Positions 1 through 8,087 of a stretch of DNA of 60,876 bases are shown here, one piece after another. The position numbers and the translations under genes are program-made. This stretch comes from an uncultured Desulfovibrionaceae bacterium (GTDB taxonomy: Bacteria > Desulfobacterota > Desulfovibrionia > Desulfovibrionales > Desulfovibrionaceae). Every line of letters starts with the position of its first letter. Position 1 is the first letter of the stretch. The notes beneath the pieces were generated by a model. That model was not told the origin of the DNA. It made no database searches and worked only from the letters and a program-made list of their open reading frames with translations. Location: positions 1 through 60,876 of the forward strand of contig CATJOY010000061.1 of NCBI GenBank assembly GCA_949741925.1, in the 5' to 3' direction.

Positions 1-395
1 AAATGCATCAGCCGCGAATATATCGGGCAGGGCCGTTGCGGCGGTAGTCAGCCCGGGGCGCCCATGCCCCTTGGAAGCTCTCGTATTCTTGAGGGCAACT
101 TCCCGGGCGTCAAGCCTGTGCAGGCCGGGGACAGTTCGGGCCTATAGCATGCGTCGGTCGTGCCGACAACCCCGCCATTCTGTAAAGAAGGAATCTCGTC
201 GCGGCAACTGTGAGCCGTTTACGGCGCGCCGGGGCTTCGGAGAGGGACTTCCCGTTTTCGGAGACCGGGGCGGAAAGCGCAAATAAAGCTATTCCGCAGG
301 CGGCCTGCGGTTCAGGGGGGCTTGTCAGGATGTACCCTCATGTTTATTGATAGGGCGCCCGGTTGAAGCCGGAAATCTACTTTGCAGGAAAGCGC
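1..395. other. left-edge stretch without a recognised gene
   Basis: No reading frame here resembles a known protein. The only small open frame (about 71 codons from 71) is Arg/Ser/Gly-rich and looks like chance in GC-rich DNA. A small perfect hairpin (7-bp arms at 294-300 and 304-310) lies about 85 bases before the first gene but has no T-run, so I do not call it a terminator. Confidence 0.4.
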
Positions 396-1265
396 ATGGA
401 ACAGCAGGTTAGGCCCGGGGGCCCCCGGGTAACGATTCTTGTGGGCTGCCATAAACCAGGGCCGGTTCTCAGCAATGGCGTTTATAAGCCAATCCGCCTC
501 GGAGCCGCCTTATCCTCGCCGGCGGCTCCCTCGGGCAAGGCGGATGAGGCACAGGCCTCGCCGGATGAGGAAAGGGCTTTCGCAGCTATGCCCGGCGATG
601 ACAGCGGCGATAATATTTCGCAGCTAAACCGGCAATTCTGTGAGTTGACCGCGGTCTATTGGGCCTGGAAAAACTATGCGGCCCTAGGGAATCCGGAGTA
701 TTTTGGCTTGGCTCACTATCGGCGGTTACTGGCTTTGGATGACCGGGATGCGCGCAAACGCATCATAGTGGATTCGTTAGATGAGGTAGCCCCGGCGCTT
801 GTTTCGGAAGACGCCGCCCGGTCGTTGGTTTCCCGCTATGATCTGTGCGTTCCGGCTCCGCTTCCGGTCACTTTGGCGTCAGGCGGCGTTACGGTGAAGT
901 ATTGCAACGTTCGTGAGCACTATGCCGCCGTGCACCACGCCCGCGACCTGGAGTTAGCCTTTGCCGCGGCTGCTTCTCTGTATCCCGAGTATACTGCCAG
1001 CATTCGGGAATATGCTGCATCGCACAAAAGCTATCTTTTCAACATGTTCATCATGCGTAAAGATATCTTCTTGTATTATGCCAAGTGGCTTTTCAGTATT
1101 CTTTTCACAGTACACAAGCAGGCGGACTATACTGGTTATTCAGAGTACCAGAGCCGGGTTCCTGCGTTTATCGCCGAGCGTCTGACAGGGGTGTTCATCC
1201 GGCGGATGCTTGGGACCAAGGGCGTTAGAATGGCCACACTTTCGACCATCACCATTCGCTGCTGA
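396..1265 (+). CDS. DUF4422 domain protein (putative glycan-biosynthesis glycosyltransferase)
   Basis: This protein of about 289 residues matches the DUF4422 family, found mostly in capsule, LPS or exopolysaccharide gene sets and presumed to be glycosyltransferases. The signature is clear: an N-terminal VTILVGCHKPG strand, the block QLNRQFCELTAVYWAWKN, then FGLAHYRRLL, and an aromatic C-terminal half with FNMFIMRKDIF. The frame is open from a TTG at 363, but the ATG at 396 has an AGGA ribosome-binding site six bases upstream and is preferred. The gene stands alone; no other polysaccharide genes are visible, though the left side is cut off. It faces the M24 peptidase gene and shares a bidirectional terminator with it. 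The domain call is firm; the sugar and acceptor are unknown. Confidence 0.85.
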   Translation: MEQQVRPGGPRVTILVGCHKPGPVLSNGVYKPIRLGAALSSPAAPSGKADEAQASPDEERAFAAMPGDDSGDNISQLNRQFCELTAVYWAWKNYAALGNPEYFGLAHYRRLLALDDRDARKRIIVDSLDEVAPALVSEDAARSLVSRYDLCVPAPLPVTLASGGVTVKYCNVREHYAAVHHARDLELAFAAAASLYPEYTASIREYAASHKSYLFNMFIMRKDIFLYYAKWLFSILFTVHKQADYTGYSEYQSRVPAFIAERLTGVFIRRMLGTKGVRMATLSTITIRC

Positions 1266-1309
1266 CTGCGGGCGGCCGCTCCGGAAACAATGCCTCGGGA
1301 TTATTCCCC

Positions 1310-1450
1310 AGAACTTTCTCTGGCCGAGCGCCGTTTCCCCGGCAGCATCAGCCGCGCAAAAAACGGGCTTGGCGTGTGCTCAGTCTGCCGTGCCCGTTTT
1401 TTTGCCTTTCTTACCGGGGAGAACTATGCAGTGTTTCGCCGATGAAATAG
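1310..1450 (+). repeat. dispersed repeat family R1, copy 1
   Basis: This is one of five degenerate copies of an intergenic element of about 130 bases, recognised by eye. Shared landmarks are a GGCAGC/GGTAGC-GTCAGCCG block near the left, a GGCGTGT block in the middle, and at the right a TTTCTTACCGGGGAGAAC-like block followed by a TTTCGCGGA-like block. Other copies are at 2714-2840, 24875-25000, 39809-39950 (all plus) and 30876-31010 (minus). In this copy the centre has become a terminator hairpin. Confidence 0.6.
1358..1403. terminator. bidirectional intrinsic terminator between convergent genes
   Basis: A6-CGGGC at 1358-1368 pairs with GCCCG-T7 at 1392-1403, and an inner GGC/GCC pair extends the stem. 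It lies between the ends of the DUF4422 gene (plus) and the M24 peptidase gene (minus), and has a T-run in either direction. Confidence 0.75.
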
Positions 1451-1464
1451 GGCGGCAAACGTCG

Positions 1465-2541
1465 TTAAAGAATTCGGCAGCCCTCTTCCGTTACCAAGAC
1501 CATGTATTCCCAGCGGATGCCGCCCCATTCCGGGAAGTATAGGCCGGGCTCTACGGTAACAACCATGCCGCTCTCCAGGATGGCGCAACTTCTCGGGCCA
1601 AGGCTGGGGGCTTCATGGGTTTGCAGGCCCACGCCATGGCCCAGGCTATGGGTGAAGGCGGCGGCAAGATTCAAGGAATCAAAGTGGTTCCAGGCTGTCT
1701 CGTAGATTTTTTTTGCGGGAACCCCCGGGCGGATGCAGGCGATAGCCTTTTCTTGCGCCGTGCGCACAGCATCCATGCTGCGCAGAAATTCCGGGGAGGG
1801 TTTCGCGCCAACCCAAAAGGTCCGGGTTTGATCCGAGCAGTAGTCATCCAATCGGCAGCCAACATCTACGAGGACGCAGGTTTCCTCCCGGATTGCGGCA
1901 TTGCCGGGCACGGCGTGCGGTAGGGCTGCGTTGGGACCAACCGCCACGATACTCGGGAAAGAGAGGGAGGAAGCGCCTCCTTCCCGGAAAAAGCGCTCAA
2001 TATTCCAGGCTAGCTCTCTTTCGGTTTTGCCTACGCCGAGTTCTCCGGGCAGCCAGGACATGAGGTTATGGTTGAGCAAGGCTGCCTTTTCCAGCCGTTT
2101 TATTTCCTCTTCATCTTTGATGATCCGCAGACCTTCCACCAGACCGTCCGAGGGCTTGAGAGCCAGTTCGCGGGAGAATTCCTTATAAAAGGCCACGCTC
2201 ATCGCCTTGGCCTCGAAGCCGATCAAGCCACCGGCCGGAATCTCTTTCTTGAGCAGTGCTGCGATCTGCGCTGCCGGATCGGCTCCGTAAATAAAGATAT
2301 CCTCTTCGGCCCAGAGGCGTGCAGCAGCGGTTTGGTAACGCGCGTCCGTGCACAGGAGATCCCGACCGTTTTTGCGGATGACTAAGCAACCGGCGCTTTC
2401 GTCAACTTGATGATCCTGGAGTTCAAAACCGCTCAAGTAGTAACGGTTGGCGTCAAGGCTGACCAGCAGGGCCTCGATGCCCTGGGCTTGCAGCAGAGGG
2501 CGCAGCTTCTCGCGCCGAGCTTCAAAAGAATGTTTGTCCAT
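1465..2541 (-). CDS. M24 family Xaa-Pro aminopeptidase
   Basis: This 358-residue protein has an N-terminal creatinase-like domain (about 1-135) and a C-terminal pita-bread metallopeptidase domain (about 143-358). All five expected metal ligands are present: Asp226 (VDVG), Asp237 (CSDQTRT), His302 (HSLGHGVG), Glu331 (VEPG) and Glu345 (GIRWE), as is the HEAP motif near 309-312. The enzyme should be a cytoplasmic dinuclear-metal peptidase removing an N-terminal residue before proline, or a Xaa-Pro dipeptidase; sequence alone does not separate PepP from PepQ types. It is a single-gene unit with long non-coding flanks, each carrying an R1 repeat copy. Family certain, specificity inferred. Confidence 0.92.
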   Translation of the reverse strand: MDKHSFEARREKLRPLLQAQGIEALLVSLDANRYYLSGFELQDHQVDESAGCLVIRKNGRDLLCTDARYQTAAARLWAEEDIFIYGADPAAQIAALLKKEIPAGGLIGFEAKAMSVAFYKEFSRELALKPSDGLVEGLRIIKDEEEIKRLEKAALLNHNLMSWLPGELGVGKTERELAWNIERFFREGGASSLSFPSIVAVGPNAALPHAVPGNAAIREETCVLVDVGCRLDDYCSDQTRTFWVGAKPSPEFLRSMDAVRTAQEKAIACIRPGVPAKKIYETAWNHFDSLNLAAAFTHSLGHGVGLQTHEAPSLGPRSCAILESGMVVTVEPGLYFPEWGGIRWEYMVLVTEEGCRIL

Positions 2542-3138
2542 CTGTTCCCCCGGTTCTGGGTGGTTCCGCGGCGGTGCAAAGATCCTGCATGGTTTCCTTT
2601 GCCCCGTTAGCGGGGAGTATTTCGCGTGGTGACTCCCATGGGATGCCAGGTAATTCGGCCTTGGAAATCCCGCGTGCGTCTCTTGTTTTCCTTGAAGGGC
2701 TGCTTCCCGATATATTTTGCTGCCAAGTTGGTTTTTCCCTTGGTAGCGTCAGCCGAAAAAACGATCTCGGCGTGTCCCCCTAGCCTTTGCTTGCATCTTG
2801 TTTACCAGGGAAAACCATTCGGCTTTTCGCGGACACAATAGCTTTTGCGACGCCCCGGGCCACCAGAGTATCGCAGTGAGGAGGGGGCTGGCGCACTATG
2901 TCGCCGCATGGCAAAGGCCTGGTTTCTGCGGCCTCTCCCCGGCAGCGCAGGTATGGGGTAGATCCCTTGTAGTAGAGCGACGCTTTCTGTAGCAACAGGT
3001 GCAGCTCTTAGCTCGCTGGTCTTTGGGGGCTGCCCGGGAGAGGCGTTTTGCCGGAATCAGTGCAGCATTGTAGCGGAAAAAATACGTACAAAGGGAAATA
3101 TGATCGCGCCGCCCACAGAGAGAGCATCGGGACCGCGC
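2542..3138. other. long intergenic stretch with repeat R1 copy 2
   Basis: About 600 bases separate the M24 gene start from the end of the DksA-like gene. Apart from the R1 element at 2714-2840 I see no RNA gene or credible coding frame. The small open frames on both strands have no recognisable motif or ribosome-binding site. Confidence 0.5.
2714..2840 (+). repeat. dispersed repeat family R1, copy 2
   Basis: It carries TTTGCTGCCAAG, GGTAGCGTCAGCCG, CGGCGTGTCC, TTTACCAGGGAAAAC and TTTTCGCGGACACAAT in the order seen in the other copies. Together with copy 1 it brackets the M24 peptidase gene in direct orientation. Confidence 0.6.
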
Positions 3139-3468
3139 CTACTCCGCGCAATCAACGCAACGGCTGGACTGCGGCATGGAGAGCAGACGGGGCAGGGGGA
3201 TGGATTCGCCGCATTCGGAACAAATGCCGAATTCCGGATCATCCAGACGTTTTAGGGCGTACTCAAGCGCCGCCAGACGGGATTTGGCCGATGCCAGGGC
3301 CGCATCATTCACGCTTTTATTGACGATTGAATCCATGTGGGTGATGTCATCCATATCCTCAAAGACGACGGGCCTGGTAACTTCTTTGAGTTGCTCTACA
3401 TCCTGCCGGGTCCGGTTGATTTCACTGACTATCCTGATCCGGATTTGTTCTCTATCCTGGTTTGTCAT
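3139..3468 (-). CDS. DksA/TraR family zinc-finger protein
   Basis: This 109-residue protein has an N-terminal helical hairpin (about 1-75) and a C-terminal zinc finger in which two CxxC pairs (CSEC, CVDC) are separated by 17 residues, the standard DksA/TraR arrangement. Such proteins insert into the RNA polymerase secondary channel and modulate initiation, often together with ppGpp. At 109 residues it is shorter than E. coli DksA (about 150) and lies between TraR and DksA in size. The acidic tip region (EDMDDITHMDSI) is present, but the exact DksA tip motif is not obvious, so I do not assign dksA. It is encoded downstream of mutY on the same strand. Confidence 0.85.
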   Translation of the reverse strand: MTNQDREQIRIRIVSEINRTRQDVEQLKEVTRPVVFEDMDDITHMDSIVNKSVNDAALASAKSRLAALEYALKRLDDPEFGICSECGESIPLPRLLSMPQSSRCVDCAE

Positions 3469-3806
3469 GCCTTTATCCGTTGCAATACTGAGTCAGCAAA
3501 CGCAGGCGTACCGCCCAATTATGAGCGGTACGCCTTTTCCACTACGGTATATGTTCTTTTTTAATACTATAGAGTTCTTTTGTTTTTGTCCAGTCGTCCG
3601 CCAGGGCAGACGGTACGGAATTCCTTGTCCATAAATGCCTCTGAATATGGGGTGTCCCCCACTCCCGGCTGAGTGTATACGGCGCCTGTAGACCCTCCGG
3701 GTGGCGGTTCGGTGCATAACGCAGGAAGCCTGGCAGGGGCGCCGGGGGCGTTCTTCTAGCAGGGGACTTGGAGCGAGCAGCTCCAAAGGCCCACAGGAAG
3801 GCCGGG
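3469..3806. other. intergenic stretch between mutY and the DksA-like gene
   Basis: It holds the 11-bp inverted repeat described separately. No coding frame here looks real; the Arg/Pro-rich frames on the minus strand overlap the end of mutY and are frame shadows. Confidence 0.5.
3504..3538 (+). terminator. perfect 11-bp hairpin followed by T4
   Basis: AGGCGTACCGC at 3504-3514 pairs exactly with 3525-3535 across a 10-base loop and is followed by TTTT on the plus strand. It sits just upstream of the DksA-like gene, where no plus-strand gene ends. It may act against antisense transcription, or work in the minus direction as a weaker terminator of mutY. Confidence 0.45.
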
Positions 3807-4901
3807 TTAGGCGGCGGTTTTCCAGCCGATGCGTTCCAGCAGCTTCCTGTGACCCGCCGGAAAGGCATAATCCGCAAGTTCGGAAGGGGACACCCAGCGC
3901 CCTTCGGAAGCCGCGTGGAGGTGGGGTTCGCCGCCCTCTTCAGCTTTACAGAAAAAACCGTGTAAGGTCACCCGGTTGGTTATATAGCCATGGCGGACTA
4001 CCCCGATTTTTTCGGTAATGCGCACCCGCAGTTCGGTCTCTTCGGCAAATTCCCGAAGCAATCCCTGTTCCGGGCTTTCTCCCTCTTCCAGACAGCCGCC
4101 CGGAAATTCCCACAAGCTTGCCCATACGCCGTAGTCCGGTCGTTTTTGAATAAAGACCCGTCCATTGCGCATGAGCAAACCCGTAGCCATCTCCAGGTAC
4201 GTGTATTTTTTTCCCGCGCCCTTGTTGGGGAGAGAGGCTGCCTTGCCCAACCGGAGGGCTTCGCAGAAATCCGTTACCGGACAGATGAGGCAGCGAGGGG
4301 TTTTTCCGCAAATCAGGGCGCCGAGTTCCATCAGTGCCTGATTGAACAGCCTGGCCCGGCCTTCGGGCAACAGCGAGCGTGCCTGCTTGCGAATATACGA
4401 TTTGACCTCGGCCCTGGCTATGGGGGCATCTATATCGTACAACCGGCTGAAGATGCGTTCCACATTGGCATCTACTGCGGGTTCGGGCCTGTTAAAGGCA
4501 ATGGAAGCAATGGCCCCGGCCGTATACTCGCCGATGCCCGGCAGTTTTTTGAGCCGTTCCGTTTCTTCAGGAAACACGCCGCCGTAACTATCCACAAGCT
4601 CACGAGCCGCCTGGCGGAGCTTTCTGGCGCGGGAGTAATACCCCAAGCCTTCCCAGGCCTTGAGCACGGTTTCTTCATCCGCCGCTGCCACAGATTCCAG
4701 AGTAGGAAACTGCTCCATCCAGGCATTGAAATACCGTACGGCCCGTTCCATCTGGGTTTGTTGGAGCATAATTTCCGATATCCAAACTGCATAGGGCTCG
4801 TAATTTTGTCGCCAGGGCAAAGGGCGCATAGCCCCGGCAAACCACTCCAGAAGGGCAGTGGTAAACCGGGGATGGGCATCTTTTTCCAGCAGGCTGAACA
4901 T
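3807..4901 (-). CDS. mutY: A/G-specific adenine DNA glycosylase
   Basis: MutY removes adenine mispaired with 8-oxoguanine. The 364-residue protein has the helix-hairpin-helix core with catalytic Glu43 (SEIMLQQTQ), the LPGIGEYTAGAIAS hairpin and Asp144 (AVDANVERIFSR). The iron-sulfur loop has Cys198, Cys204, Cys207 and Cys213, spaced C-x5-C-x2-C-x5-C; the usual MutY spacing is C-x6-C-x2-C-x5-C, so this loop is one residue short. The C-terminal domain (about 237-364) is Nudix-like and keeps nearly the whole Nudix box: Gly269, Glu275 and REFAEETEL at 283-291, where the usual Gly is Glu. It starts 15 bases after motA and may be cotranscribed with it. Confidence 0.95.
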   Translation of the reverse strand: MFSLLEKDAHPRFTTALLEWFAGAMRPLPWRQNYEPYAVWISEIMLQQTQMERAVRYFNAWMEQFPTLESVAAADEETVLKAWEGLGYYSRARKLRQAARELVDSYGGVFPEETERLKKLPGIGEYTAGAIASIAFNRPEPAVDANVERIFSRLYDIDAPIARAEVKSYIRKQARSLLPEGRARLFNQALMELGALICGKTPRCLICPVTDFCEALRLGKAASLPNKGAGKKYTYLEMATGLLMRNGRVFIQKRPDYGVWASLWEFPGGCLEEGESPEQGLLREFAEETELRVRITEKIGVVRHGYITNRVTLHGFFCKAEEGGEPHLHAASEGRWVSPSELADYAFPAGHRKLLERIGWKTAA

Positions 4902-4916
4902 GATTAAAAAGCAGGC

Positions 4917-5768
4917 TTAGCCGCCGCTCTTGAGTTTTTGCTCCATCTCCAGGAAGGTCGGCCTGAAGGTCAGCGGGATAGCCCGGCGGCCGTATTCCAG
5001 GGCCACCATGGGGCTGGAGCCGCGTACGGCGGCGGCTACGGCTTCGCGGATGGCTCGGAAAAAAAGTTCACGTTCGATGGCCATGGTTTCCATTTTGTAA
5101 GTCATGGGCGCAAACACGCCGTAACAGAGCAAAATACCAATGAATGTGCCCACAAGAGCCGCGCCGATGGCATGGCCGAGTTCATCCGGGGGCGCGTTGA
5201 TTTTGCCCATGGTCAAAACAACGCCGAGAACGGCGGCCACAATACCCATGCCGGGAAGGGATTCCGCCATACGGCCTAAGTTATGGATGGGCAGCATCTT
5301 TTCTTCGTGCATGCTCTCGATATCGATGCCCATAAGTTTATCCAGTTCCCCGGCGTTGCCTGTAGTCAGATACACTCGCAGGGTATCGCCAATGAAGAAA
5401 CAGGCATCTTTATCCTTGCCGATCTTGGGGAAGCGCTGAAATAACGGGCTCTGATCAGGCTGCTCAATATCCTTTTCGATGCTGATAACCCCTTCACGGT
5501 GCATCTTGGAGAAAAGGGCGTTCAACACGCCGAGAAGCTCCAGATATTCGGCCTTGCCGGGAGAGTTTCCCGTGAGCAGCTTGAGGAACTGCTTTACGGA
5601 AAGCTTCAGCACGTAGCCGGAGCAGGAAACGATAAAAGCGCCCAAAGCCGAGCCTGCAATAATAATGAACTCAGCCGGCTGGACCAACATATGCACGGGG
5701 CCATCAACAAGGGAATAACCGCCGATGATGGATACAAAAACAATAACTAGGCCGATGATAACGAGCAT
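4917..5768 (-). CDS. motA: flagellar motor stator protein MotA
   Basis: This 283-residue inner-membrane protein is the stator A subunit that, with MotB, couples ion flow to flagellar rotation. It has four hydrophobic segments (about 1-20, 31-51, 168-190, 198-220) and a cytoplasmic loop with the rotor-contacting charges Arg91 and Glu98 (MHREGVISIE). The functional proline is Pro172 (SLPGMG), and the conserved MLP-IHNLGRMAESLPGMG stretch is intact. The usual partner motB does not follow; mutY comes next after 15 bases. Function is well supported by family; an unlinked MotB must be assumed. Confidence 0.93.
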   Translation of the reverse strand: MLVIIGLVIVFVSIIGGYSLVDGPVHMLVQPAEFIIIAGSALGAFIVSCSGYVLKLSVKQFLKLLTGNSPGKAEYLELLGVLNALFSKMHREGVISIEKDIEQPDQSPLFQRFPKIGKDKDACFFIGDTLRVYLTTGNAGELDKLMGIDIESMHEEKMLPIHNLGRMAESLPGMGIVAAVLGVVLTMGKINAPPDELGHAIGAALVGTFIGILLCYGVFAPMTYKMETMAIERELFFRAIREAVAAAVRGSSPMVALEYGRRAIPLTFRPTFLEMEQKLKSGG

Positions 5769-5882
5769 GAAAACCCCGAACCGAAACGTTTTTTTCTCGG
5801 TGAAAACGCAAAATGCCCAAGGAATACCGGGCGCAGGGTATCGCCGGAATAAAAAAACTATACACTGTATTATCGACAGAGT

Positions 5883-5905
5883 ACAGCCCTAGCTTTAGGG
5901 GCTGT
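5883..5905 (+). repeat. hairpin between dxs and motA
   Basis: ACAGCCCTA pairs with TAGGGGCTGT with one bulged base. A second imperfect stem, CCCTGAAA/TTTCAGGG (5936-5943 and 5952-5959), lies nearer to the end of dxs. Either could terminate dxs transcription, but neither has a T-run on the minus strand. Confidence 0.35.
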
Positions 5906-6015
5906 TTCTATAAAGCTCCTTTTTGCTTCGTGGCTCCCTGAAAAATTTTTATTTCAGGGAAAACGCTACGCTCCCCTCCCTTGCAAAGGCCTTGTCCCTT
6001 TAGGCGAGCCACCGT

Positions 6016-8082
6016 TTAAGCTTCCTTTTTAAGAAGTTCCTTGGCGGCCTTGACAATACCCTCGGCATCCAGGCCATATCGCTGACGAAGCGCCGGGCCC
6101 GGGCCATGTTCAATGAACCGATCCGGCAGGCCGAGGCGCCGGATGCAGGGCGGCATTCGCAACCCGGCATCCGCGAAAAACTCCAGCGCCGCCGAGGAAA
6201 ATCCCCCAGCCAACGTGCCTTCTTCCACAAACAGGAGCGCTTTGTGGTTCCGGGCAAGCTCCAGGAGATCTTTTTCCGGCAAGGGCTTGATCCAGCGGGC
6301 GTTGCACACAGTTATGCTTTTTCCGTATTGCTCCCGCAACAGCGCCGCCGCCTGTATCGCCGGGGCGACCATGGTGCCTAAGGCTATAATTGCCATGCTT
6401 CCGTCACCCCGCAGGAGCATCTCGGCTTCTCCAACAGGTAGGGGAGGCAAGTTTTCCGGGGCTTCCGGCAAAGGCACGCCAAGGCCTGCCCCGCGCGGGT
6501 AGCGCAGAGCAAAGGGTGCATCCTGGGATAGGCCTGTTACCAAGCCCCGGGCCAGTTCGGCTTCATCCTTGGGCGCCATGAACATCAGATGGGGAATATG
6601 GCGTAAGTAAGCGATATCAAAAGCTCCCTGGTGGGTTGCGCCGTCTTCGCCGACCAGTCCGGCCCGGTCGATGCCGAAAAAGACCGGAAGCTTTTGCAGA
6701 CAGACATCATGCACTATCTGATCGTAAGAGCGCTGTAAAAACGTAGAGTAAACAGCCACCACCGGGCGCAAGCCTTCTGCCGCAAGACCTGCCGCAAAGG
6801 TTACGGCGTGCTGCTCGCAGATGCCCACGTCCACGAAGCGTTCGGGAAAGGCCTCCGCAAAGGAAGCAAGGCCGGTTCCTTCGGGCATGGCGGCGGTAAT
6901 CGCCATGATGCGTCGGTCCGTAGCGGCCAGGCGGCAGAGGGTTCGGCCGAAAACAGAGGTATACGAGGGCGGCTTGGGCGTTTGGGCCGCCTCGTTCAGG
7001 CTCGCCGGCGGAGTCGGAGGGACCGTGGCCTCTATTTGCGGGGCCAAGGGCGTATTTTCATCAGGCCGCGCGGGGGGGGGCGTTTGGCAGTTCTTTTCAG
7101 GGCGGCTGTTTTCTTTGCTCGGCGCGGCGATGCCCTCGGATTCCATCTCCGGCGTAAAACAGCCCACGCCGTGATAATACACGGGGTTAGCCTCAGCCGG
7201 GCCATAGCCCTTGCCCTTAACGGTCAGTACGTGGACCAGGGAAGGTTTATCGACCTCTCGGGCTACCTCCAGGGCCATGGTCAAAGCTTTCATATCGTGG
7301 CCATCTACCGGACCGATGTAATTGAAGCGGAAGGCTTCAAACAGCATGCCCGGCGTGAAGAAACTCTTGAGGGTATGCTGTCCTTTTTTGACCAGGGAGG
7401 TGATATCCTGACCGATGCGCGGGATGGATCCGAGAATGCCTTCTACTTCCTTTTTGGTGCGTCGTACCCAGGGGGCAGAAAGATTACGGCTCAAGAAAAA
7501 GGAGAGCGCGCCCACATTTTTGGAAATGGACATTTCGTTGTCGTTGAGCACCACGATGAGCCGCCTGCCTGCGTCTCCTGCCTGGTTCAGCCCTTCGTAA
7601 GCCAGCCCCGCGGTCATGGAGCCATCGCCTATGACCGCCAACACATGGTGGTCGTCCCCGGCCAGATCCCGGGCGTGGGCCATGCCCAGGGCCGCGGAAA
7701 TAGAGGTGGAAGAATGCCCCACGCCGAAATGATCATAGGGGCTCTCCTCACGGCTGGGAAAACCGCACATGCCATCCAGACGGCGCAGGGTATGGAAGAT
7801 ATCGGCCCGGCCGGTCAGGAGTTTGTACGCGTAGGCCTGGTGTCCTACGTCCCAGATGATTTTATCCCGGCCGGGGTTAAAGGTGGCCAAAAGGGCCAGA
7901 GTCAGCTCTACAACCCCCAATGAGGCGGCCAAGTGGCCGCCGTTGCGGGAAACGGTTTCAATGATGATCCGCCGGAGTTCGACGCTCAGCTCCTCCAACT
8001 GTTCCGACGAAAGGCCGGCGATATCCCCCGGCGTTGTCAGAGAATCCAACAGCGGATGCGGGTAGTGTTCAGACCTGGTCAT
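6016..8082 (-). CDS. dxs: 1-deoxy-D-xylulose-5-phosphate synthase with Pro-rich insert
   Basis: Dxs condenses pyruvate and glyceraldehyde 3-phosphate to DXP, the entry step of the MEP isoprenoid pathway, using thiamine diphosphate. The ATG at 8082, six bases before the end of ispA, gives 688 residues; the frame extends 19 codons further into ispA but those are probably untranslated. Visible are His50 (GGHLAASLG), the TPP motif GDGSMTAG at about 152 and catalytic Glu423 (GICEQHAVTFAAG). Between the TPP domain and the pyrimidine domain (from PSYTSVFG) lies a Pro/Glu/Thr-rich linker (about 316-371), roughly 45 residues longer than in E. coli Dxs. It contains a run of nine C encoding three prolines. 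Last gene of the xseA operon. Confidence 0.95.
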   Translation of the reverse strand: MTRSEHYPHPLLDSLTTPGDIAGLSSEQLEELSVELRRIIIETVSRNGGHLAASLGVVELTLALLATFNPGRDKIIWDVGHQAYAYKLLTGRADIFHTLRRLDGMCGFPSREESPYDHFGVGHSSTSISAALGMAHARDLAGDDHHVLAVIGDGSMTAGLAYEGLNQAGDAGRRLIVVLNDNEMSISKNVGALSFFLSRNLSAPWVRRTKKEVEGILGSIPRIGQDITSLVKKGQHTLKSFFTPGMLFEAFRFNYIGPVDGHDMKALTMALEVAREVDKPSLVHVLTVKGKGYGPAEANPVYYHGVGCFTPEMESEGIAAPSKENSRPEKNCQTPPPARPDENTPLAPQIEATVPPTPPASLNEAAQTPKPPSYTSVFGRTLCRLAATDRRIMAITAAMPEGTGLASFAEAFPERFVDVGICEQHAVTFAAGLAAEGLRPVVAVYSTFLQRSYDQIVHDVCLQKLPVFFGIDRAGLVGEDGATHQGAFDIAYLRHIPHLMFMAPKDEAELARGLVTGLSQDAPFALRYPRGAGLGVPLPEAPENLPPLPVGEAEMLLRGDGSMAIIALGTMVAPAIQAAALLREQYGKSITVCNARWIKPLPEKDLLELARNHKALLFVEEGTLAGGFSSAALEFFADAGLRMPPCIRRLGLPDRFIEHGPGPALRQRYGLDAEGIVKAAKELLKKEA
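7072..7080 (-). repeat. C9 homopolymer inside the dxs coding region
   Basis: Nine consecutive G on the plus strand (C9 on the coding strand) encode exactly three proline codons in the low-complexity linker of Dxs. Such tracts are prone to slippage; a one-base change would remove the C-terminal half of the enzyme. Confidence 0.9.
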
Positions 8083-8087
8083 ATCCG

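Noticed and set aside
5800..5870. sigma-28 type promoter upstream of motA
   Set aside because: A GGCGATAC-like -10 and TATAG -35 are present but the spacing is too short for a convincing call.
6808..7923. 371-codon plus-strand open frame inside dxs
   Set aside because: Antisense shadow; dxs has all its catalytic motifs.
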